From Juglans regia (taxonomy: Eukaryota; Streptophyta; Magnoliopsida; Fagales; Juglandaceae), in assembly GCF_001411555.2 (NCBI RefSeq), contig NC_049901.1:44024802-44088801 (forward strand): DNA of 64,000 nt, in the 5' to 3' direction. The notes beneath the pieces were generated by a model. The model worked only from the letters and a program-made list of their open reading frames with translations, was not told the DNA's origin and searched no databases. A program made the position numbers and the translations under genes. Positions 47,521-56,449 of this stretch are shown here, piece by piece. Position 1 is the first letter of the stretch; each line of letters opens with the position of its first letter.

Positions 47521-48367
47521 AGCATTTTAAAATAAGGACATAAAAGACCTCAATTCTGTAATTCTGAAATTACTAGAGGGAAAAAAAATTAACCAATGAT
47601 AATAACTCACCTGCATATATTGTATTACAACACAGCTTGTTACACAGCAAATAATAATAATAATAATAATGTTAAGTTGGTGGACTTCATTTTCATGGCG
47701 CATGCATGCATCGTTCTAACCATATACAGCCTGTTAATAACTCTAATCACATGATCATGATAAATAACAAATTAATGCAGTGCATGAGCAGTACTAAGAT
47801 AGTGACATGTTTTTTTTTTCTTTTTTTTTTTTTTATGGCCAAAAAAATATATAGAATTTTCCCATTTAATTTTGGAATATATAGTTTTCTGATATATATT
47901 GAATTGAAGTGGACTTGTGTCTTGTTTTCCGGCATTAATATACCAACAAATGTTCATCTATATTTGAACATGTTCACATCGCACAGGAACATGAAAAGAT
48001 TCTTTTATTCACTTCCCGATCGACTATATTATTACATGTTTCAAACACACATTTTTCAACCCAAACCCAGATCAGACTCATGGAGAAACCCAGAAATCCA
48101 AATCCAAACCCAAATTTGTTTGATACTTTTCTCTTTTGGAAAGCCAAACCCAGAAATCCAATAGAGAGAGAAGGAGATAGAGAGAAATAGTAGACTCATG
48201 GGGTCACGATGGAGGCAGGGACTTAAGAAAAGGCTGACGGCGACGGAGATGCATCGATGGAGATGCGGCGGCGACAATGGGGTTGCGGCGATGAAGAGGC
48301 ACGAACCTAGGGTTTCTACTTATTTCTTGCAAGAGTAACGAGAGAGAGAGAGTGAGAGAGACGGATT

Positions 48368-48382
48368 CGGGGGGGGGGGGGG
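48368..48382 (+). repeat. G homopolymer tract inside the hAT element
   Basis: A run of about 14 G near the right end of the hAT element. Confidence 0.85.
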
Positions 48383-48928
48383 TTCCTTAGGGGGCGTAAA
48401 AACTAAAAAGACTTGGGTACCTGGTTTAAAACTTGGTACTCGGGTTTGTAACCTGTATCCGGGCCGAAAATATCCGAATTTTTCAACACAGGTTCCAGAC
48501 AGATCAAATCTGGGCCGAAACCTGGAACCGAATCCCAATTTTCTGGATTCTAGACCGGGTCCGGAATAAATCCGTCCCAGTTAAACAATCTTATTTAAAA
48601 TAGATTATGCAGAAATTATCTATTAGGGCATGTACAAATCATTTTTAATATATATTAATTTTCAATATGTATAAGTAATTGCCTTTTTGGTCCCCTTTGG
48701 CCTTTACATATTCTACCCTTTTAATTAATGGTCATATCATCCCGTCCAACGCCACAGCCACAATGCGATATATATTGATCATCCTCAAACAGGAGCAGGA
48801 GGGCCCCCGCCAAAATGCTATGATCCTCAAACAGGCCGAGGCCATGGCCTATATATTAATAGGCTATTAGCTTCACATGCACTTAATTAATCATGAATTA
48901 TATTATTACTCTTTTTGGTGATGAAGAA

Positions 48929-49179
48929 TGTTAAGATATAAAATAAATAATAAAATCTGTTTCTTTTCATTAGTTTAAGTTTTTAGGACAAGTATTGATT
49001 TTATATTGTATTAAAGTAGAGGTCTTGAGTTCGAACTCTAACTCTACACTTTATTCTATTTAATTAAATATTTTACGTATTGGGCTACTCATTAAGTGTG
49101 AGTATTAAGATATAAAATAAATAATAAAATCTACATACTCTTAATAGTTTAAACTTTTAGAATAAATGATAATTTTATA
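48929..49179 (+). mobile_element. TRIM-like miniature LTR retrotransposon, 251 bp
   Basis: Two 77-bp terminal direct repeats (48929-49005 and 49103-49179) share TTAAGATATAAAATAAATAATAAAATCT and end ATTTTATA. Right after the first repeat, TTGTATTAAAGTAGAGG resembles the initiator-Met primer-binding site TGGTATCAGAGC. The internal part contains 'cttgagttcgaactctaactcta' and 'tattgggctactc', as in a repeat widespread in plants. There is no coding capacity. No target duplication is visible, and the usual TG..CA ends have decayed. Confidence 0.7.
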
Positions 49180-49517
49180 CTCTTTGATCATTTACAAAGT
49201 CGAGAAAATGAATCACCCTAACGTCATACTTTATCCCACATTTTAACTAAAGTTCTATGTACTGTTAGGTTTAGTTATAATAATAAAAAGGGAATTAAAT
49301 TAATCTCTTATAGTTAGGTTTATCATGATCATTTAAATTAATATACGACATTCATTATTGATAAATAATTGTTAGGTATCATTAAGGCGATGCAGAAAAG
49401 TTAGGTATATTGTCCTTTCTTCTTGGCTTTATTTTTATTTGGGTTGGTGGGGTGATGATCAGAAGCACGCAGCATGCCTAGCTAGCAGCTTCTTGATCAA
49501 GAGATTGAGATTGAGAT

Positions 49518-49720
49518 TGCGTTTGAATGTTGAAGTGAGTTGAGTTGAGTTGAGTTGAGTTGAGATGATAAAATATTGTTAAAATATTATTTTTTAATAT
49601 TATTATTATTTTAAGATTTGAAAAAGTTGAATTGTTTATTATATTTTATGTTAGGATTTGAAAAAATTGTAATGATGAGTTGAGATGAGTTAAGAGATGT
49701 TTGTCATCCAAACGAAGCCT
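49518..49720 (+). mobile_element. MITE family A copy, best preserved
   Basis: Ends GCGTTTGAATGT and CATCCAAACGAAGCC are imperfect inverted repeats. It has five GAGTT units near the left end, the core TTGAATTGTTTATTATATTTT, and TTGTAATGATGAGTTGAGAT near the right end. Confidence 0.75.
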
Positions 49721-49844
49721 GAAGATCGATGTTGTGGAAGACATGCTTTGAAACCCCCTACTTCCTCACCAGACCCTACGTCAAAACTGCGCGCTTGATG
49801 GCCCGGAGTGTTGAAACATCTTCGATATCAAAGTTAAGCTGCGC

Positions 49845-50165
49845 TTGGTTACTAAATTCAATTGAATTTTAAATTAAATTAAATATTTAAATACTCAATT
49901 TTAGAATTATTAAATTTATTCTAACTCAAAACCTTTTTATACGTGAGATTCATAATTTTTTTTAACTTAAAATATCTTTATATGTAAGATTCATAATTTT
50001 TTTTAATTTTTTATAAAAAATATTAAAATCATCTTAACATCTAAACATATTTTAAATTCAATTTAAATAAATTTTTTATAATTTTCTTTACTATTCAATT
50101 CATTATTATTCATATAAAAAACTTAATTAAACTGAAATTAAATTAATATCGAAACGTAGTCTTAA
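49845..50165. mobile_element. MITE family A2 copy
   Basis: Sister of 43395-43735: 'gcgcttggttactaaattc' at the left, two 'gtgagattcataatttttttt'-like units, 'catcttaacatctaaacatat', and 'atatcgaaacgtagtctt' at the right. Confidence 0.5.
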
Positions 50166-50211
50166 TATGTTACTCGATAGAAAGCGAGAGAAAATGAGAT
50201 TTTAAAGAAGA

Positions 50212-50388
50212 GTTCTGTTACATAATTTTTATCACATTCTAAATTTCATAATTTTTAATTTTTTTTGAGTTTATTTTTTAAAATTTTTTATTTATTATTT
50301 ATATAATAAATATTTGATAAAAAAATAATAAAAATTAAAAAAAATATATATGGAAGGTAGAGTGTAAAGAGGCTGTGAAAGAACTGAA
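50212..50388. mobile_element. Foldback MITE family C copy
   Basis: 'gagttctgttacataatttttatcacattc' is mirrored by 'gtagagtgtaaagaggctgtgaaagaac'. The AT-rich centre contains TGAGTTTATTTTTTAAAATTTTTTATTTATTA. Confidence 0.6.
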
Positions 50389-50537
50389 CCGCTCGTCTTT
50401 GCTGTATTCGGGTTTTTATACTCCTCTTTTCTGCTCTTTCAGTGCATGGGATGTCGGTCCCTTGTCCTGGACGACATTACATTTAATGAGATAGTTCCCG
50501 TCGTGGTAAGGTGTCTCATCCTAGGCGGCATTTTTTC

Positions 50538-50735
50538 GTGTTTAGTTGAATAATAAAAAAAATTTATCTTATTTTATTTTATTATTATAATTCTTGTAAA
50601 TTTTTATATAAAATATAATAAATAATTTAATTTTTTTAAATTTTAAAATAATAATAATATTAAAAAATAATATTATAATAATATTTTATTTTATTTTTAA
50701 TTTTAATTTTAATTTATTATTTAAATCGTACTTTA
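50538..50735. mobile_element. MITE family A remnant (inverted)
   Basis: Contains TATTATAATTCTTGTAAATT, 'aaaatataataaataatttaa' and AATAATATTAAAAAATAATATTATAATAATATTTTA, the inverted core of family A. The ends are poorly defined. Confidence 0.45.
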
Positions 50736-50920
50736 ATACAACCAGTTCTATCGTATTGATTCATTTAATACGACGTGACTAAAATTATGCTTCACGCCAG
50801 GCTTTTTTCTCGCCACACGTTGGAACCTTAGCTTCTAGGCCTTTGGCCCTGGTGAAGTAAGTGGTCGGGGTCCAGCCCCGCGAGGAATAAATTTGCCCTC
50901 CTAGATGTAATCAGTCGTAC

Positions 50921-50923
<3 letters not shown>

Positions 50924-50980
<57 letters not shown>
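50924..50980 (+). repeat. (TA)n microsatellite, about 56 bp
   Basis: The longest uninterrupted TA run in the window. Confidence 0.9.
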
Positions 50981-50982
<2 letters not shown>

Positions 50983-50989
50983 TTTCGTA

Positions 50990-51167
50990 GTCGTTTCACA
51001 CTTTATATTTCACATTTTTTTAATTTTTATTATTTTTTTATCAAATATTTATTATATAAATAATGAATAAAAAATTTTAAAAAATAAACTCAAAACAAAT
51101 TTTAAAAAAAATATTAAAAAATTTTAAAAAAAATAAAATGTAAAATATAGTGAAAGTTGCATAATAA

Positions 51168-51172
<5 letters not shown>
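50990..51172. mobile_element. Foldback MITE family C copy
   Basis: 'gtttcacactttatatttcaca' is mirrored by 'tgtaaaatatagtgaaagttgc'. The centre holds ATCAAATATTTATTATATAAATAATGAATAAAAAATTTTAAAAAATAAACTC, shared with the other copies. Confidence 0.65.
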
Positions 51173-51203
<31 letters not shown>

Positions 51204-51426
51204 AATTGAATTTGTTTGGCAGGTGCAGCTTGCCGATCCACGTGAAGAGAAAATGATGGATCGTTTGGAAGTGGAAGGAAACGAAGAGAAGCAAACTCAC
51301 CATGTTATGTCTGATGAGGAGAGAAATGATAACAACGAATGTTTCGTTTGGATTCAGACTAAAACACTGCCATTGGTTTCGAAAACACTCTATTTCGGAT
51401 ATAAAATGCACGGGAACCCCATGTGA

Positions 51427-52000
51427 TTGGCGCTCCCTTCATTTTTTCGTCTTCTTTCTTTGTCTGTCTTCCTCTTCATCTCTTCAGCCTTCACAAGCTC
51501 TCGAGTCCACCACACGCTACATAGTCCAGGTGATTTTAATGGTAATTATTTCATTTTTTGTTTCCTGAAACATGTATTTCTTTTTTACAACAATTTATTT
51601 TGTAAAGGCGACTCTATTTTTGGTATGTGCGTGGTTTTGGACGTTATAGAGATTTTTATTGATAAATAATATGGTAGGGTGGTGCATTGAAACACAAAGA
51701 AGTCTGTTGCAGAGAATGGTGCAGGGAAGTCGTTTATGATATTGGCTGAGATGAGGACATTTAGGAAGGACCCTCTTGACGGGTTTAATCGCTACACTAG
51801 TGGCTGGAATGTTGGAAACGAGTTGTAAGATTTTTTTTTTTCCCCTTCTAAACACCTAAATATATTTAGAGAAGAAAATCTAGAAGACCATCAGACTAGA
51901 AGAAGAAAGAAGGAAGAAGGACTGAAATGATTGGACTATCAACAATGAACATTACTGGGCTTCAATGAACATGTTTCTCACATTCCTTGGCAATGTTAAA
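51427..52000 (+). pseudogene. Broken plant transmembrane-protein gene (At2g12400-like fragment)
   Basis: Block 1 (51427 to about 51541) reads LALPSFFRLLSLSVFLFISS then AFTSSRVHHTLHSPGDFNG, a signal-peptide-like start. The first codon is TTG where a Met would be expected, and the nearest ATG (51421) is followed at once by a stop. Block 2 (about 51698-51826) reads SVAENGAGKSFMILAEMRTF, then RKDPLDGFNRYTSGWNVGNE, followed by a GT donor. Block 3 (about 51939) reads NNEHYWASM. I recall plant multi-pass membrane proteins of the At2g12400/At1g71110 type with 'LAA.RT.RKDPLDGF..YTGGWNIS..HYWASV' at this place. The missing start, the decay after block 3 and the absence of further membrane exons indicate a pseudogene fragment. 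The family has no firm function. Confidence 0.65.
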
Positions 52001-52029
52001 AGTACCAAAGTTTTGCAATGAGGCTGGAA

Positions 52030-52960
52030 TGTCTTCTTCTTCAAAAGATTTTCAAAAAATTGAGCCATGAAGTACGCTAGCATACCGTTCCATTAGAGAA
52101 AGTTTTGATTGAAGAGAGTCAGAAATGGAAGGTGCGCTAAAATGTTTGTGATGTGCAGAGGAGATAAATGTACAGGGAGCAAGAAGAGGGTCGGAAAAAA
52201 ATTGATAAAGAGGGAGGGGGAGTGAAATGATGAGGAGAGAAATGTAAAAGAAAACCATCAAAAGGAGCGCCGGTTGCATGGGGATTCTCCAGCCGGGTTG
52301 TAAGTAGAGTTTCTCTGATATTAATCACTGCTGGACGCAAATAGGACATATACATCAGTGAAGCAGCAGATAAAAGAAAAAATTTTCATAATCTCTTATT
52401 ATTCGTATAACCTCCACAAATTATTTTTTTTTAATTTTTATTATTTTTTTCTTTTATCAAATATTTAATATAAAAATAATAAATTAAAGAATTAAATTAG
52501 TTTAAAAAAATAAACTCGAAAATTGTTTTTTAAAAATATTAAAACAATTTTAAATTTTAAAAAATATAATGTATAGAGATTAAAAAAAATTGTGTAGCAG
52601 TGCTGGCAGACAAAATTACTGCTGGACGCAAGTATTTTTTATATAAGAAATTTTTGGACTATATTATATATAGCATTATTATTACATGATAAAATTATTT
52701 TACATGATAAAATTATTTTTCTTATACAATAAATTTTACCTATTGCAATACGACATGCAAACAATAATTTTGTGTAAGACCTGGCTAACACTTGCATAGA
52801 AAAAAGAATATATATATACCCACGTTTGTATATTGTGGTAAAAGATCATATTTCTTGTAGTGACAGTTCATGAATTATATATATAGAGAGAGAGAGATCA
52901 TATAGATAGGCTAGTACTGGTAATTAATGGTATATGCTACTATTAATACTTCATATAGTT
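52030..52960. other. Intergenic with foldback MITE and one CACTA end
   Basis: Contains a family C MITE (52388-52608), a GA run (52886-52897), and at about 52849-52861 the sequence ATTTCTTGTAGTG, which is a right-hand CACTA terminus with no matching left end nearby. The minus-strand frames at 52052-52355 were not recognised. Confidence 0.45.
52388..52608. mobile_element. Foldback MITE family C copy
   Basis: 'ctcttattattcgtataacctccacaaattat' at the left; 'ataatgtatagagattaaaaaaaattgtgtagcagtgctgg' at the right, inverted. The centre contains 'ttttatcaaatatttaatata' and 'aaaaaataaactcgaaaa'. Confidence 0.65.
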
Positions 52961-53289
52961 GATGACACGAAAACTGTTCGTGAGAAAAAAAAAAAAAAAA
53001 AACCTTTTACCATGAGATCACGTCTGCACGTAAAACTTTGTGGGGAAAAACTTTTTGGCGGCCACTTTTTCTCGTCACAAATAATCTTATTAGAAATATT
53101 TTTCTTTCGGTTATTAGTTTTTGCGACAAGGTTATTAACTTTTTGGGATGACTTTTTCTCATCATAAATAAACTTACTTGAAATATTTTTTTAATTTTGG
53201 GCAACATTATCAGCTTTTGCGACGTTAATAACCCACCACAAAAGCTAATAAAGTTAAAACATTTCCCCTTATTCCTTTCTTCCCCCCGG

Positions 53290-53293
<4 letters not shown>

Positions 53294-53335
<42 letters not shown>
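53294..53335 (+). repeat. (CT)n microsatellite
   Basis: About 21 CT units. A second CT run lies at 53429-53456. The adjacent pyrimidine-rich 53340-53830 stretch gives Ser/Pro-rich open frames that I do not consider genes. Confidence 0.9.
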
Positions 53336-53337
<2 letters not shown>

Positions 53338-53429
53338 CTACGACTATGAGCCTTTCCCCCCGCTGAATCACCGCAAACGGCTCCCCTTACTGTCGAGCCA
53401 CCATGAGTCTTTCCCCTTCAACCCCTCAC

Positions 53430-53464
<35 letters not shown>

Positions 53465-54316
53465 ATCCCAACAGATCCCTGCACCTCCGACACCCTCTCC
53501 AGCCATGACCACCGCCACCCTTAGCCGCCTATGGCTTTGCCAGTCACCAACCCTCGCTCCACCTCAGCTTCGCACACCACCCAGATCTGCCACGTCGTTG
53601 CCACCATGAGCCACCCATGAGCATGTTGGCGAGCTTGTCACCAAGAGCCATCTCGGCCACCCCTTTCAACCCTCTCTCCTCTCTCAAATCCAAGCCCCAC
53701 CTTTTTTTCCCCCACAGTTTTCTCATTATAGTGGCCTTCCCTGCCGCCATGAGCCACCATTGCTGCCTCTAGCCACGACACAGTACCACCACGAGCAACC
53801 CATGGACGTAACAACACCTCTTGCACACCTCCTTCGCTGTCCAGCCCTTAAGCATGGTAAAAATCCTACATTTGTGTCTCAAATGCGATATTTTAGTATA
53901 TATAGACGTGTATGGTGTGGTGTTGAGTGCTTAGGCAGATTTGTATCTATGTATATTTATTATTTTAATTGTGTTATTGTGGAAAACGGAGGAGAAATGG
54001 ATGTGGTTGTGATATTGTAGTTGGGTTGTGAAGTGTGAAGTGTTGGGAGCAAGTGCTTGGTTGTGCATGTTGAATGTGTTGGTTATGTGCTTTGTGAAGT
54101 GTTGGATCTTGTTTTGAGTATGTGTTTGTAGTTGGTGAAGTGTTGGAGTTTCTTAAGTGGTGAAATAGTGAATGAGCATGGATATTGCATTTGTTGGGAC
54201 TTGAGAAGTTATGTGATTAGTCGTGTGCATGGTATGTGAGCTATATGGATGATGGATGGGATTTATGTATGGTATGCATTAAGAGACTTATTAGTTTAAT
54301 ATGGTAATTGTGAATG

Positions 54317-54392
54317 AACATGCATTATTGTAGCTATTAGAATGAAAGGAACATGCATTATTGTAGCTATTAGAATGAAAGGAACATGCATT
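54317..54392 (+). repeat. Tandem repeat, period 33 bp, 2.3 copies
   Basis: AACATGCATTATTGTAGCTATTAGAATGAAAGG starts at 54317, 54350 and, truncated, at 54383; the copies are identical by eye. Confidence 0.9.
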
Positions 54393-54570
54393 TTTAGTCA
54401 TCCAATTAATTCGTATTGTCACTTGTTTTTTTCTTAGTTTGGATATGGTATGAGATAGATGGGGGGCACTACCATTATTATTATTTATTTAAAGATCACT
54501 TACAAAAAATGTTATGTCGGCTTCCTGTTTTTATGGTTTCAATTGGAAACTTTGCTAAATAACGGTAGTG

Positions 54571-54658
54571 AAGAAACTGAAATTCAAGTATTGGTTCTCT
54601 CTATCCTCATGGTAAAGAAACTAAAATTCAGGTATTGGTTCTCTCTGTCCTCATGGTA
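54571..54658 (+). repeat. Tandem repeat, period 44 bp, two copies
   Basis: 'aagaaactgaaattcaagtattggttctctctatcctcatggta' at 54571 is repeated at 54615 with three substitutions. Confidence 0.9.
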
Positions 54659-54710
54659 TAGTTAGACAAGTACTGTATAATTGCTTTATGTATGGATTAT
54701 GTCTCTAATA

Positions 54711-54780
54711 TGCACTCTGTGGATATTCCATTATTTGATTCTTTATGCACTCGATGGCCGATATTCCATTGTTTGATTCT
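54711..54780 (+). repeat. Imperfect tandem repeat, period about 35-38 bp
   Basis: 'tgcactctgtggatattccattatttgattct' at 54711 is followed by 'tgcactcgatggccgatattccattgtttgattct' at 54746. Confidence 0.8.
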
Positions 54781-54953
54781 AGACTTTACTTGAATGATTT
54801 TGAGTTTTGCTAATTTGTTATGTAATGAGTTTTATCACTTTATATGCTACTTTGAAATTTAGTTTGCTTGAAATGATTGTGTCCTGGTACATGTTAGTGT
54901 TTTTGAAAATTAATGATGAAAATTAGTGTTCAATTTATACAAGTATTACTATT

Positions 54954-55130
54954 GGTCGAGTGAGAAGTGAAGAGAACCTAAGAGCTTCCCTCGCTAAAAT
55001 GAGATTAAATAACATAGCAGTTGAAGATGTAATAGAAATAGTACGAAGTAGACATTATCAGTTGGCATGCACCTTGATGTTTAAAGATATACATGCACAC
55101 CATGTGATTGGATCTAACCCAATGGCTTGA
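54954..55130 (+). pseudogene. DNA primase large subunit (PRIM2) fragment
   Basis: One open block reads GRVRSEENLRASLAKMRLNN, then IAVEDVIEIVRSRHYQLACT, then LMFKDIH, after which the similarity ends and a TGA follows at 55128. In eukaryotic primase large subunits the iron-sulphur C-terminal domain has '...HYQLACTxxFExxH...' just before the HPNQYF motif, and helices of the 'L...L..M...I.DV...V' type just before it. The FeS Cys neighbourhood, the HPNQYF exon and all N-terminal exons are missing. It is probably a single captured exon inside repeat DNA. The identification rests mainly on HYQLACT and its context. Confidence 0.65.
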
Positions 55131-55496
55131 GCTTTTCCACCCCATTATTGTCCCTTGATAACTTCTCATCTTATTTTGTGGAATGGATTTTAGGAATAGT
55201 TTGGTCCCTTCCAGTTTTATTTGGGAATCACTTCAATATTTTTTTTGGTTCCTTGAATTGCTTTTTAGTGGAATGAACATATGTTTGTATCATATTTCCC
55301 TATAGATTTGCTAAGCAAATATGTTCTAGTAGCTAGGTAATTGTTTTTTCCCATATGTCCCATTTGTGTCATCTTTCCCTACTAATTGCTAAGCATATGT
55401 TTCTATTGCCCTATAAGAAATGTGACATAAAATGGCTAATACAAATCACAATATAGTCTTTTCCAGTAATTATGAATCCCTAATATTTCCAAACTA

Positions 55497-55640
55497 AGAG
55501 GCTTTGCAACCAAGTATGAATGGAGATTATCAGCAACCAATTCAAGGATTACTACATGAATTGGAGAACACAAGAGAAGCAGTGATTTGTGTTTTAAGTA
55601 TTGTGTCTAGAATCGGAAATATCTATACGTGTAATTAGGC
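55497..55640 (+). other. Unidentified protein-like open block
   Basis: Begins after a TAA at 55494-55496 and reads EALQPSMNGDYQQPIQGLLH, then ELENTREAVICVLSIVSRIG and a stop about seven codons later. The composition is that of a helical protein and not of AT-biased noise. I do not recognise a family. It may be a second captured exon next to the primase fragment. Confidence 0.3.
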
Positions 55641-56449
55641 ACAAAGATTTTGTTATGAACATTATTGACCATGTTGGCTTCCGTCCTATACTCCCCTATT
55701 TGCAAACATTGCAGTAAAGCAACGAGCCTTGATTGACTGGCCAGTGGAAAGATGTGTAAAACTATTATGATATATATAATTTATATTTATGTTTTTTTTT
55801 TGTTAAAGTTCTTCATGTGTTGGTTTAATTAAGTGAATGGGATTTTGTTATTTAGTTGAGCATTTTCGTATATCTGATATTCTTCTAATGGTCAGTTGGT
55901 ATTTTGTACCTTCAATACAATGATATTATAGTAGTTTGATTGTAAAACTTTGTGGGAAAATTGTTTCTATAAGCAGGTTTTGTGGAAAAAAGACTTTTTA
56001 AGAAGAGTTAAGTTGGTGAAAAATAGTAATTTAATTACTTTTGGTTAATTCCCACGAAATATGGACATGGAAACAACTATAATTGCCACGATTATTGTTC
56101 ATGGGCCAAACGATAGTTTGCAAGCATTTTCCAGGACACTGATCATGGGTAGAGCTATATTCCACCACTTTTGATCGTGAGAAATAATGTTATTTTCCAC
56201 GATAGAAGGCAATGCTTACATCTATTTGTCACTAAATTTTGGGTGTTTTATCTACTAATGTTGTCATGGGTAAAAGTATTTTTTTCCCAAGAATAATTTT
56301 TTTTTTGTTGAAAAACAACTATTTCCTCACTAGTTATATTCCATGAGTTTGCTATGGAACAAATTGGTGAGAAAAAAGTTTTTGTCACTAAGTCCATACT
56401 TCTTCCGGCCACAATGCCTTTTAGGAAAAAGCACTATATGTTGTAGTGT

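Larger units (their letters stand above)
45455..48601 (-). mobile_element. hAT transposon, 3.1 kb, with perfect 8-bp target duplication
   Basis: The element (45463-48593) is flanked by TTTAAAAT at 45455-45462 and 48594-48601. Its ends TAAAACTGTT and AACAATCTTA are imperfect inverted repeats. Subterminal regions (45478-45640 and 48410-48580) carry many 'aacccggg', 'ccgggtt' and 'cctggg' motifs in both orientations, as in plant hAT ends. A decayed transposase lies inside on the minus strand. The insertion interrupts a family D MITE, whose halves lie on either side. Confidence 0.85.
48602..51420. other. Intergenic, dense in small repeats
   Basis: Holds the right half of the split MITE, a TRIM-like element (48929-49179), family A MITEs (49518-49720, 49845-50165, 50538-50735), two family C foldbacks and a long TA run. 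No gene is recognised. Frames at 51124-51426 span the TA run and are not supported. Confidence 0.45.
52980..56446. mobile_element. CACTA-like non-autonomous repeat DNA (ends uncertain)
   Basis: Both flanks of this 3.4-kb stretch carry the same kind of motif: 'cttttttggcggccactttttctcgtcacaaataa' near 53054 and 'tttccaccacttttgatcgtgagaaataatg', 'gttgccacgattattg' and 'ggtgagaaaaaagtttttgtcact' at 56.0-56.4 kb. The right border 'gcactatatgttgtagtg' (56430-56447) looks like a CACTA terminus. The left terminus is not clear. A CT microsatellite, three short tandem duplications and a DNA-primase fragment lie inside. No transposase is seen. A working label, not a proven element. Confidence 0.4.

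Noticed and set aside
49015..49050. tRNA-like B box (GAGTTCGAACTC)
   Set aside because: No A box at the right distance and no cloverleaf; the sequence is the internal part of a TRIM-like element.
53403..53830. Ser/Pro/Thr-rich frames on both strands
   Set aside because: Low-complexity CT-rich DNA next to microsatellites, with no family similarity.
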